DNA of 7,708 nucleotides from Eubacterium sp. (GCA_029059925.1 JAIDVA010000146.1:1-7708), one strand, 5' to 3'; numbered from the stretch's first letter, positions 1-5,596 are shown. Made by a program: numbers and translations. The notes: generated from the sequence alone by a model not told the origin.

Positions 1-18
1 CATCAGGAGGGTTTAGTT

Positions 19-372
19 ATGTCAAGAAGTTACGGACATGTAAGTGATTATGAAAAAGAAATATTTGTATTGAGAAAAAAGGGATATACGAATAGAGCAA
101 TAGGAGAAGCCTTAGGATTTAATGAAGAGCAAATAAAAAACTTCATCAAAAGATATAATAGAAAACAAAGAAAAATGGAAGCAGGAATTGCAATACACAG
201 GAAAGGCAAAACTTGTAAGAACAAAGAAGGTGGCTTACCGCCTTCAATACAACGATTAGATAAGCTTACGCAGATGAGATATGTAATAGCAAGCAAGGAT
301 AGATACATCAAACGATTGGAAATGGAAAATGAATTGATGCGGGATTTTCTGTCGCTCACAGAAAGGAAGTGA
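19..372 (+). CDS. IS3-family transposase OrfA (helix-turn-helix protein)
   Basis: This 117-residue protein is the DNA-binding half of an IS3-type transposase; OrfA recognises the element's ends and OrfB does the strand chemistry. Residues about 10-45 (YEKEIFVLRKKGYTNRAIGE and following) form a helix-turn-helix, and the C-terminal part (about 85-115) is a charged helix with spaced hydrophobics like the leucine-zipper dimerisation segment of OrfA proteins. The start is supported by AGGAGGG at 5-11, 7 bases before ATG. Its TGA (370-372) overlaps the GTG of orfB, so coupling or -1 frameshifting would normally join the two. I see no classic A6G slippery heptamer near the overlap. The reading frame is intact although its partner is broken. 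Confidence 0.85.
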   Translation: MSRSYGHVSDYEKEIFVLRKKGYTNRAIGEALGFNEEQIKNFIKRYNRKQRKMEAGIAIHRKGKTCKNKEGGLPPSIQRLDKLTQMRYVIASKDRYIKRLEMENELMRDFLSLTERK

Positions 373-1222
373 AGCCATTGGTAAAGTATCAAGTAATCTA
401 CAAACACAAGAACAAATACAGTATTAGTCAAATGTGCAAGTTCTTTGGAGTATCAAGAAGTGGATATTATGCGTTTTTGAAAAGAATAAATATACCGGAT
501 AGAGATTTGCCATTGGCTGATAAAATAAGAGAGTTCAAAAAGAATCAAATAACACATATGGCTATCGAAGAGTACATATATGGCTTGAAAGACGAGGAAT
601 ATACAGAAATCCTAAAACTGTTCTTCGTGTTATGCAAAAGTACAATCTGCTGTCAGTGGTACGCAGAAAGAAGTACAAGTATGTAACAGAACATCTGTAT
701 AAATATCCAAACTTGCTTAATAGAGAGTTTACTGCTGACAGAGCAAATCAAAAGTGGGTAACAGATATATCATATATACCAACACAGCAAGGTAATTGCT
801 ATCTTTCAGTAATCAGAGATTTGTATGACAACAGTATTGTATCTTACCATATGTCAAAGGATATGACAGTGAAGCTTGTGCTTGACACAATTAACCAAGC
901 TATGAAAAAAGAAAATGTCACTGCTGAGCTGCAACTCCACAGTGACCAAGGATCGTAATATGTATCTCACGAATATCATATGCTAACTAAATCATACGGC
1001 ATAACTCCGTCAATGTCAAGACGTGGAAATCCGTATGACAATGCTTTAGCAGAAAATTTCTTTTCTATCCTCAAAACAGAATGTATCCACAGAGTTAAAC
1101 TCCAAAGCTATGAGGAGACTAGCCTCCTCATAGCTGAATACATCAATTTTTACAATAACTATCGTATTCAAACTAAAATAAAACTGACTCCGCTTGAAAA
1201 ACGAAATCAGTTTGTTGCTTAA
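369..1222 (+). pseudogene. IS3-family transposase OrfB, broken by frameshift and nonsense codon
   Basis: This encodes a DDE (rve-type) integrase-core transposase of about 283 residues when the breaks are repaired. It starts at GTG 369 with MKPLVKYQVIYKHKNKYSIS, then an HTH_21-like stretch. Near 549-551 one base is missing: the frame switches from ...REFKKNQ to NTYGYRRVHIWLER, which is the normal continuation. The frame then continues through WVTDISYI (first Asp) and LHSDQGS (second Asp). A TAA at 956-958 sits where the family usually has Gln (CAA to TAA). The rest, from YVSHEYH to NPYDNALAENFFS with the catalytic Glu, is intact to TAA 1220-1222. Counting the stop as a residue, the second Asp and the Glu are exactly 35 residues apart. 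No functional transposase is expected from this copy. Confidence 0.88.
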
Positions 1223-1260
1223 CAATTTAATTTTCTGCATCAAGTAGGGCCTTTTGTACT

Positions 1261-1284
1261 GTCTGCACAATTTGGGGCTGTTCA
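1261..1284 (+). repeat. putative right terminal inverted repeat of the IS3 element
   Basis: The GTCTGCACAATTTGGGG core followed by CTGTTCA lies 38 bases after the orfB stop. It resembles IS3-family right ends from clostridia by recall. Its left partner is outside the window, so the assignment rests on position and similarity only. Confidence 0.55.
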
Positions 1285-1392
1285 TAACAGGTAAAAAGTG
1301 CCTTGCGTTTAAAATGCCAACAAAAGTCAACAACTCTCATATAACAATCACATTATACAGCTTTTAAGCTGATAATGCAAGGAGTGTTGACA

Positions 1393-2355
1393 ATGACAAA
1401 TGAGGAAATTATAAGAGAAATCAAAAGCGGTAACCGGGTGCAAGAGAATATGTATTGCTCTATTCTCAAAACATAACCATTTTGAAATTATGGAGCAAGA
1501 AATACGCTAAGGTGTTAGGTGATGAAGATGTACTACAGGAGTGCTATATTGCTTTACATAAGGCGGTACAAGGCTTTGATGAAAGCAAAGAATATAAATT
1601 TATATCTTACTTACAGAAAGCTGTACAAACTCATTTAAGCAGGGCATCGAATAGGAGCACTAACTCAAAGTTAGGCATTAGTGACAAAAGGCTGTTAGCA
1701 CAGTACATAGAACTGAATCAACAGTATCAGCAGAAAACAGGTAACAATATATCATTAAACCAAGTTATAGACCTGCTGCATTGCTCTCGAAAGGATATAG
1801 AGCGCATCTCACAGTATTTAAGCATTCAGTATTGTTCAAGCATTGATAAGCCTATGGGTAACGGCTCAGATGATGACTTGAATGTTATTGAAGTGTTACC
1901 GGACAAGACCGATATTGAAAAAGACTACGAGCAACAGGATGAAAAAAGAATACTTAAAGCAAGTGTGGGGTTTTGTCAGTAATATTTGCAACGATAGAGA
2001 AACCGAAGTATTAAAAAAGATATTTATTGACACTTTAACGGAATCAGAAATAAGCCGAGACTATGGTGTGTCTTTATCAAGAATAGGGCAAATTAAAAAC
2101 AGAGCATTTAGACGGCTGCGAAGTGATAAGGACTTTGTGCAATGGTCAAGACAATTTGACGATATATGTGCAATAGCATATCACTATAGCTTTAGCTCTT
2201 GGAAATACAGTAACACATCATCAGTTGAAAAGGCGGCAGAGCTTGAAGAAGGTAGACGTCAAATGGCTCAGCGGAGAATTGAACGTCTTGAACAACAGGC
2301 ATTGTTGCAATTGAAACAAAGATTTGCAGCAGCAGGTATTGATATTGACTTTTAA
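1393..2355 (+). pseudogene. sigma-70-like RNA polymerase sigma factor, two frameshifts
   Basis: The repaired product is about 320 residues. AAGGAG at 1379-1384 precedes ATG 1393 by 8 bases, and the protein begins MTNEEIIREIKSGNRVQENM. At 1453-1454 one base is missing, and the frame resumes at LLYSQNITILKLWSKKYAK. The next block, DEDVLQECYIALHKAVQGFD (about 1521-1580), resembles sigma region 2, where core polymerase and the -10 element are contacted. Near 1967-1974 (GGGGTTTT) one extra base moves the frame to GFVSNICNDRETEVLKKIF. Then TESEISRDYGVSLSRIGQIK followed by NRAFRRLR is a region 4 helix-turn-helix (-35 recognition). The tail is a charged helix (EEGRRQMAQRRIERLEQQ). Sigma-like genes of this kind are common in Firmicute ICEs and prophages. 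Both indels could also be sequence errors, the second lying in a homopolymer pair. Confidence 0.75.
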
Positions 2356-2660
2356 TAAGCCTATATTAACCCCTCGAGTACCAAAACGGTAGCCGAGAAC
2401 AAGGGGGTAGGCAAAATTCTACACAGCATTAAGGGGATAACGGTACAGGGGAGTGTTTTGTAGAAAAAATTCCCCACCGAAAAAATATTCTGCCATTTCT
2501 GTCACCCTAAAAGGATGATTTAATTGACTATTCAATATGGGATCGTCAGCTAAATGCGCTTAGTGGTGTTGCAGATAACCTTATAATTGATTTTTAATCT
2601 TTAGCTGATAACTTTCATTGCTTTGCTCAAAAACGATTTAAACGGCTTATAGAGAACGTA
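2356..2660. other. gene-free stretch after the sigma-factor pseudogene
   Basis: About 300 bases without a credible gene. The left third (2370-2475) is GC-rich and dense in inverted repeats and is listed separately. The rest is AT-rich. A 26-codon frame ending at about 2597 (IDYSIWDRQLNALSGVADNL) has no start or ribosome binding site and may be the remnant of a small gene. The right edge runs into the terminator of the leftward operon. Confidence 0.5.
2370..2475. other. GC-rich hairpin cluster, possible oriT or structured RNA
   Basis: Several nested inverted repeats can be read directly. CTCG(2373-2376)-AG-TACC, loop AAAAC, GGTA-GC-CGAG(2394-2397) forms a two-part stem, closed outside by CCC 2370-2372 and the G-run at 2403-2407. 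TTCTACA 2417-2423 pairs with TGTAGAA 2459-2465. GGGGA 2448-2452 pairs with TCCCC 2471-2475. The motifs AGGGGATAACGGTAC and AGGGGAG recur in tandem. There is no U-tract, so it is not a simple terminator. In a mobile element, a conserved hairpin cluster outside genes could be a transfer origin, a replication site or a leader RNA; I cannot decide among these from sequence. Confidence 0.4.
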
Positions 2661-2690
2661 CAAAAAGAAAAAGCAAGCGTTATGCTTGCT
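2661..2690 (-). terminator. intrinsic terminator of the leftward small-gene operon
   Basis: On the minus strand, AGCAAGC, loop ATAAC, GCTTGCT forms a perfect 7-bp stem (2690-2684 with 2678-2672) followed by a U-rich tail (TTTTTCTTTTT). It starts at the stop codon of the 84-aa gene, so the stem overlaps the TAG. Confidence 0.85.
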
Positions 2691-2943
2691 ACATCTTTGC
2701 TATTGTTTTGTTTCGCTTTCTCTCTCTTACTGCCCTGCTGCCACTTATAAAACCCATTATGTATACTACTGCAAGTCCGCTGTGTTGTTTCCAAATAATG
2801 TCATTATCTGGTTTGCATTGGTCGTATGCCTTACAATAACAATCGTAGGCATCATACATCACACCGGTAGTTGCGTATTTATAGCATATGTTAATTGCAT
2901 CTTCTGCACTAATATGTGGTTTAAAATTTTTGCCTGATTCCAT
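2689..2943 (-). CDS. small hypothetical protein of the mobile element (84 aa)
   Basis: I do not recognise a named family. The protein begins MESGKNFKPHISAEDAINIC, is rich in Tyr, Asp and Cys in its middle, and ends in a basic stretch, YIMGFISGSRAVRERKRNK. That Y-x-x-G-x-x-x-G-x-R-A-x-R-x-R tail resembles the ends of many small phage and ICE proteins of unknown role. The hydrophobic segment LAVVYIMGFISG is too short for a confident membrane helix. AGGAG on the minus strand (about 2954-2958) lies 10 bases before ATG 2943, supporting the start. It is last in the leftward operon and its stop codon lies in the terminator. The overlapping plus-strand frame lacks a good ribosome binding site and looks like a shadow. 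Confidence 0.7.
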   Translation of the reverse strand: MESGKNFKPHISAEDAINICYKYATTGVMYDAYDCYCKAYDQCKPDNDIIWKQHSGLAVVYIMGFISGSRAVRERKRNKTIAKM

Positions 2944-2981
2944 AAATTAAAAACTCCTTTGATTTCTTGACTTATAGCAGC

Positions 2982-3005
2982 AGGTGGGATATAATAATCT
3001 CACCT
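2982..3005. other. 9-bp hairpin between two leftward small genes
   Basis: AGGTGGGAT (2982-2990), loop ATAATA, ATCTCACCT (2997-3005) forms nine pairs with one G-U wobble. No U-tract follows on either strand, so it may be a processing or stability element in the leftward mRNA rather than a terminator. Confidence 0.4.
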
Positions 3006-3037
3006 ACCGCATTAATTCTTTTTTGACGGTTGGGTTT

Positions 3038-3077
3038 GCCCTTGTATGTAACTTTGGTCGGTCGCATTTACAAGGGC
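3038..3077. other. 9-bp inverted repeat just after the 91-aa gene
   Basis: GCCCTTGTA (3038-3046) and TACAAGGGC (3069-3077) are perfectly complementary across a 22-base loop. On the plus strand it is followed by TTATTTTTATG, which is terminator-like but imperfect. In leftward mRNA it lies 6 bases after the stop of the 91-aa gene and has no U-tract, so it could protect or process the transcript. Confidence 0.4.
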
Positions 3078-3083
3078 TTATTT

Positions 3084-3359
3084 TTATGCTACTGAGAACC
3101 TATAACCTTTAATCTGCTTTGTGAATTGCTCGTACAGGTCACTGTGGGCTGATTTAAAGGCTTTTGTATCAAGTCTGTTACTTGATATTGATTTGTACCT
3201 GATTTTGAAAATGCCCGCTTGTAGCTCCTCTGAGCCCTGCTTGATACATTCGGCTTTGAGCTCATCTTCAATGGCGGTAATTTCGGCTTGCAGTTCTTCT
3301 GCTAATGCCTTAAGGTCTTTTAGTTCTTCAACCTTTGCTTGTAAATCTTTTGTACTCAT
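3084..3359 (-). CDS. coiled-coil phage/ICE-type hypothetical protein (91 aa)
   Basis: Residues about 4-38 form a strongly predicted coiled coil (DLQAKVEELKDLKALAEELQ and on, with Leu/Ala heptads). A compact C-terminal part follows: QAGIFKIRYKSISSNRLDTK, then a short helix and the end YRFSVA. The arrangement of an N-terminal coiled coil, then a GxxKxRYK strand, SxRxDTKAFK and a final RF-x-V, is one I have seen repeatedly in uncharacterised proteins of Firmicute phages and conjugative elements, often near DNA-processing genes. No activity is known to me. AAGGAG on the minus strand (about 3367-3372) precedes ATG 3359 by 7 bases. It lies between the 52-aa and 84-aa genes in one leftward unit; a frame overlapping it on the same strand and one on the other strand are shadows. 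Confidence 0.8.
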   Translation of the reverse strand: MSTKDLQAKVEELKDLKALAEELQAEITAIEDELKAECIKQGSEELQAGIFKIRYKSISSNRLDTKAFKSAHSDLYEQFTKQIKGYRFSVA

Positions 3360-3436
3360 ATTTGTACTCCTTTGTATTATGTTTAATTTGCTGTATTTTC
3401 TGATTACTGCATAGATAGGGCATTACTTTTTGATTT

Positions 3437-3595
3437 TTACGCTTTAGTCATATCTGCATATGCCTTTGGTCTGTGACCGCTCCTATATACCCATAAAGGG
3501 CATTTTATACAAGTGCATTGCTTTACCTCGTTTGAAGAGCCACAACAGCAATCAAGACATTTCTTGCGGATAGCTTTCATTGGTGTTAGTTTCAT
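3437..3595 (-). CDS. 52-aa cysteine-rich zinc-ribbon-like protein of mobile elements
   Basis: This gene is short but well supported. The protein begins MKLTPMKAIRKKCLDCCCGS and continues with CTCIKCPLWVYRSGHRP. The pattern Cys13-x2-Cys16-Cys17-Cys18 ... Cys27-x-Cys29-x2-Cys32 suggests a small metal-binding knuckle. The K-A-I-R-x-K-C-L-D-C start followed by V-x-x-C ... C-P-L-x-x-Y-R-x-G is a recurrent small protein of Firmicute phages and ICEs, usually annotated hypothetical. A near-perfect ribosome binding site (AAAGGAGGAAG) lies 4-6 bases before ATG 3595, and the frame ends in TAA at 3437-3439. It is the first gene after the leftward promoter, with a leader of about 135 nt. Role unknown; nucleic-acid binding is possible but unproven. 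Confidence 0.85.
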   Translation of the reverse strand: MKLTPMKAIRKKCLDCCCGSSNEVKQCTCIKCPLWVYRSGHRPKAYADMTKA

Positions 3596-3731
3596 ATCTT
3601 CCTCCTTTGTATTTATTTGATAAATGAAACGGTCAAGTAATCTTCTTGACTATTGCCTACCTCATATCGGCTCACAAGTATATTGACTTGACTTTGTGGC
3701 ACATTGTCTTGTGTCCGTTCCCTTACCTTGT
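3596..3731 (-). other. 5' leader of the leftward operon with a hairpin
   Basis: No gene is visible in this stretch on either strand. From the predicted start site near 3731, leftward mRNA would carry a leader of about 135 nt. It contains GTCAAG (3632-3637) and CTTGAC (3645-3650) around a 7-base loop, and a weaker CAAGT/ACTTG pair at 3675-3690. Confidence 0.45.
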
Positions 3732-3737
3732 GACTAC

Positions 3738-3766
3738 ATTATAGCACATTGAGGACAATAACACAA
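3738..3766 (-). promoter_or_regulatory. leftward promoter of the small-gene operon
   Basis: Read on the minus strand: -35 TTGTGT (3766-3761), a 17-base spacer, and -10 TATAAT (3743-3738) with an extended -10 TG motif (TGC immediately upstream). An ATTG-N4-CAAT palindrome (3748-3759) fills the spacer, so a repressor bound there would block polymerase. Confidence 0.75.
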
Positions 3767-3836
3767 TTGACAAAACTCACAAACATTGGGGACAATGTCG
3801 TATAAAGCTTTGTGCAATTTGTGTATTGTGTACAAT
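3746..3836. promoter_or_regulatory. three ATTG-N4-CAAT operator-like palindromes
   Basis: The copies are ATTG-AGGA-CAAT at 3748-3759, ATTG-GGGA-CAAT at 3786-3797... more exactly ACATTG 3783-3788 with CAATGT 3793-3798, and ATTG-TGTA-CAAT at 3825-3836. Their centres are 37 and 40 bases apart. The first lies inside the leftward promoter spacer, the third overlaps the -35 of the rightward promoter, and the second lies between them. This is the geometry of a shared repressor control region. The RHH protein encoded at 3926 is the nearest candidate binder. Confidence 0.65.
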
Positions 3837-3854
3837 TGCGTTTTGTGATACAAT
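3826..3854 (+). promoter_or_regulatory. rightward promoter of the RHH-Fic operon
   Basis: -35 TTGTGT (3826-3831), a 17-base spacer, and -10 TACAAT (3849-3854) with an extended TG (TGA directly upstream). It uses the same -35 hexamer and spacer length as the divergent leftward promoter. The third palindrome (3825-3836) covers the -35. Confidence 0.75.
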
Positions 3855-3861
3855 ATTGTTA

Positions 3862-3899
3862 CAGTGGTAAAGTAAACTTTATTTTTTTACGCTCCACTG
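3862..3899 (+). promoter_or_regulatory. nested hairpins in RHH-Fic leader, possible attenuator
   Basis: CAGTGG (3862-3867) pairs with CCACTG (3894-3899). Inside lies TAAAGT-AA-ACTTTA (3868-3881) followed directly by seven Ts (3882-3888), a weak terminator shape. The position at the start of the predicted transcript suggests attenuation or dosage control, but the inner stem is all A/T apart from one pair per arm. Confidence 0.35.
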
Positions 3900-3925
3900 A
3901 ATATATAAAATAGAGGTGTAACAAT

Positions 3926-4138
3926 ATGCCAGAAGAGAAGAAAAGCAGATACAATGACAAAGTGAATAAAGCGACGCAAAAATACATAAAGAATAATTAT
4001 GATGATTTGCGTATCAGAATACGAAAAGATGATGAAATCAACAAGGCTGTTATAACGGATAATGCAAACAAGGTAAACGAAAGCGTTAACGAATATGTTG
4101 TAAAAGCCGTAAAACAGCGTATTGAAAGCGGCAAATAA
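3926..4138 (+). CDS. small ribbon-helix-helix (Arc-like) protein, probable antitoxin/repressor
   Basis: The 70-residue protein has a basic, charged N-terminus (MPEEKKSRYNDKVNKATQKY), then a fold that reads as RHH: strand LRIRIRK (about 27-33), helix DEINKAVITDNANK (about 36-50) and helix SVNEYVVKAVKQRI (about 53-67). RHH proteins bind operators as dimers through the paired strands, and small ones commonly serve as antitoxins and autorepressors. The start is supported by AGAGGTG (3912-3918) 7 bases before ATG. It is first in the operon, 10 bases ahead of the Fic gene, and sits next to three palindromes it could bind. I see no S/T-x-x-x-E-G/N Fic-inhibitory motif in it, so if it controls Fic the effect may be on transcription rather than through the active site. 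A plain element regulator is the alternative. Confidence 0.75.
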   Translation: MPEEKKSRYNDKVNKATQKYIKNNYDDLRIRIRKDDEINKAVITDNANKVNESVNEYVVKAVKQRIESGK

Positions 4139-4148
4139 TAAGGAATGA

Positions 4149-4820
4149 ATGTATATGAACTATCAAGATAAATACAATTTAACACCACAGCAGAGCCTAT
4201 TTCTCGCAAAAAAGAAATGGGATGAAAATATATACTGCGGTATGAAAATGGAAAACAGAGCGGTTACATTCCCACAGACACAAACTATATTGAATGGTGT
4301 TAATGTGCCGAGTGTGCAGCTTGACGATATACAGGCAATATTAAATATGAGGGATGCTTGGAAATATCTTTTAAATACTATTGATGAGCCTATAACACTT
4401 GAATACCTGTGCAAGCTGAATGAGTTTATTGCAAGGAATGAGGCTTTAGAGTGGGGCAAGCTAAGGAGCGGAGCCGTAGCAATATCGGGTGCTGATTATT
4501 TACCTGCCGTTCCTGCTGCTGAAAAGGTCGAAAATGAGCTTAATGAGATATTGACAGATAAAGACACCACTATAACAGAAAAGGCTTTAAATGCCTTTGT
4601 GTGGGGTGCAAGGGGTCAATTCTTTTGGGACGGAAATAAGCGTACAAGTATGACACTTGCAAATAAAATCCTTATTGCAGCAGGTAAAGGAATATTGACA
4701 ATTACCGATAAGCATATGGAGCAATTCAATACATTATTGCTTGATTACTATAACACAAATCAAAGCGAGCAGTTGAAAGCCTTTCTATACAACAATGCTA
4801 TACAGGGTGTAGAAATTTAG
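4149..4820 (+). CDS. Fic-domain protein with Gln replacing the catalytic His
   Basis: Fic proteins transfer AMP or related groups from nucleotides onto target proteins. This 223-residue protein has the Fic layout. At the N-terminus, YCGMKMENRAVTFPQTQTIL (about 29-48) matches the inhibitory-helix region of class II Fic proteins, with Glu35-Asn36 kept but Gly31 where Ser/Thr is usual. EWGKLRSG and the following hairpin (about 101-121) look like the target-docking flap. The core motif is GQFFWDGNKRTS (156-167), matching HPFxxGNxR except that Gln157 stands where the catalytic His should be. F159, G162, N163 and R165 are kept; NKR recalls Doc kinases. The product may be an inactive, altered-chemistry or binding-only Fic. 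ATG 4149 is only 4 bases after AAGGA; ATG 4155 (MNYQ) at 10 bases is an equally likely start. It lies in an operon with the RHH gene. Confidence 0.9.
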   Translation: MYMNYQDKYNLTPQQSLFLAKKKWDENIYCGMKMENRAVTFPQTQTILNGVNVPSVQLDDIQAILNMRDAWKYLLNTIDEPITLEYLCKLNEFIARNEALEWGKLRSGAVAISGADYLPAVPAAEKVENELNEILTDKDTTITEKALNAFVWGARGQFFWDGNKRTSMTLANKILIAAGKGILTITDKHMEQFNTLLLDYYNTNQSEQLKAFLYNNAIQGVEI

Positions 4821-4892
4821 GCAAAAATAAAAGCCTATGCAGAAAGTAAAGGCGAGAGTATCAATAGATTGTTAAAGAAAATGAGGAACAAT
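4821..4892 (+). pseudogene. possible RHH-domain fragment between Fic and membrane-protein genes
   Basis: The 24 codons between the Fic TAG and the next ATG are open, in the same frame as both neighbours, and encode AKIKAYAESKGESINRLLKK followed by MRNN. This resembles the two helices of Arc/RHH antitoxins, and shares the K-x-E-S-x-N core with the RHH protein at 3926 (NKVNESVNEYVVKAV). It has no start codon, ribosome binding site or N-terminal strand. It may be the stump of a second RHH gene lost by deletion, or a segment read only by TAG read-through. The match is short and could be chance. Confidence 0.4.
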
Positions 4893-5417
4893 ATGAATTT
4901 AGAGGATATTAATTTAGAAAGTTTTATTGATATTATTGTTGCTTGTACCTCTATAATCTCTATATTTATTGCTGCTAAAGCGTTAAAAGTATCAGCAGAT
5001 ACAACAAAAATACAAATGCAACATAATATGCTGAGTATGAAACCTGTATGTGAAATATATACAGCTAACTATGATGATGGATATTTGGCTGTTGAAATTC
5101 AAAATAAAGGTTTGGGTTTAATGTGTATTGATAGTATTGCTTTTATTGATAAGCAAGGCATAGCACATAAACAACTAATTGCTTGTGTGAGTGAAAAAAC
5201 AAACTTATCCTACCTTTTTCTTGAAGAGAACAAAGTGATAATGGCAGGAGAAAAACTGAAGTTGATCAAGGGCAATAATCTTACAAATAACGAAAGGGAA
5301 AGAATTGTTGACGAATTAAAAGGGATACAAGTACATATTGAATACAAGGATGTTTACTTCAATAAATACATTTACGAAGATTATATTAAATTTGTCGATT
5401 GTTGGCAGTATTGCTAA
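4893..5417 (+). CDS. one-pass membrane protein of unknown function, Fic operon
   Basis: I recognise no named family. The 174-residue protein has one clear membrane helix near the N-terminus (residues about 11-31, FIDIIVACTSIISIFIAAKA). A short linker follows (VSADTTKIQMQHNMLSMKP), then a beta-rich domain beginning CEIYTANYDDGYLAVEIQNK. The N-x-G-x-G piece at 71-75 recalls small Ig-like domains of uncharacterised bacterial membrane proteins. The positively charged linker just after the helix suggests that the C-terminal domain is cytoplasmic. GAGG at 4883-4886 lies 6 bases before ATG 4893, which I prefer over the in-frame TTG at 4869. The gene follows Fic by 72 bases and ends before a strong terminator, so it is probably the third gene of the RHH-Fic operon; a partner role at the membrane is speculative. 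Confidence 0.7.
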   Translation: MNLEDINLESFIDIIVACTSIISIFIAAKALKVSADTTKIQMQHNMLSMKPVCEIYTANYDDGYLAVEIQNKGLGLMCIDSIAFIDKQGIAHKQLIACVSEKTNLSYLFLEENKVIMAGEKLKLIKGNNLTNNERERIVDELKGIQVHIEYKDVYFNKYIYEDYIKFVDCWQYC

Positions 5418-5463
5418 TTTTTGCGATTATTGACTTACAACATATTACTTTACAATAAATACA

Positions 5464-5498
5464 AGCAGCAGGACAAATATAAACCTGCTGCTATTTTT
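5464..5498 (+). terminator. intrinsic terminator of the RHH-Fic operon
   Basis: AGCAGCAGG (5464-5472), an 11-base loop, and CCTGCTGCT (5484-5492) form a perfect 9-bp stem, followed by ATTTTTAT. It lies 46 bases after the stop of the membrane-protein gene. Confidence 0.9.
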
Positions 5499-5515
5499 AT
5501 ATATTATAATATTTG

Positions 5516-5553
5516 TGTGCGCACAAGGCACCTTGGCTTTTCTTGGCTTTTTA
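5516..5553. repeat. short palindrome and CTTGGCTTTT tandem repeat
   Basis: TGTGCGCACA (5516-5525) is a perfect 10-bp palindrome. It is followed by CTTGGCTTTT twice (5532-5551). No function is evident. Confidence 0.45.
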
Positions 5554-5596
5554 TCTGCTGCTATATATCTATAGAATTCACAACACTTAACAAGAC

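Larger units (their letters stand above)
1..1284 (+). mobile_element. IS3-family insertion sequence, inactivated, left end outside window
   Basis: The two-gene layout (orfA, then orfB in the -1 frame with a GTGA overlap) and a DD35E transposase are typical of the IS3 family. The right end is placed at about 1284 because bases 1261-1284 (GTCTGCACAATTTGGGGCTG then TTCA) resemble the terminal inverted repeats of clostridial IS3 elements, which end in TGTTCA or similar. The matching left repeat would lie before base 1, so the target duplication cannot be checked. orfB carries a frameshift and a stop codon, so the copy cannot make its own full transposase. It sits about 110 bases upstream of the broken sigma-factor gene. 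Confidence 0.85.

Noticed and set aside
48..431. Long minus-strand frame opposite orfA
   Set aside because: It is the antisense shadow of a clear IS3 orfA, with no ribosome binding site and no recognisable domain.
1046..1333. Minus-strand frame across the end of orfB and the IS right end
   Set aside because: It crosses the IS boundary and overlaps conserved DDE-transposase coding sequence in antisense.
2598..2750. Plus-strand frame with a basic then hydrophobic stretch (KRFKRLIENVQKEK...)
   Set aside because: No start codon with a ribosome binding site, and it runs through the terminator and the 3' end of the supported minus-strand gene.
2686..2937. Plus-strand 83-residue hydrophobic frame
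   Set aside because: Exact antisense of the 84-aa leftward gene, which has a good ribosome binding site and terminator; the plus frame has neither.
3121..3414. Plus-strand serine/leucine-rich frame
   Set aside because: Antisense of the coiled-coil protein; the composition is what such a gene gives on its other strand.
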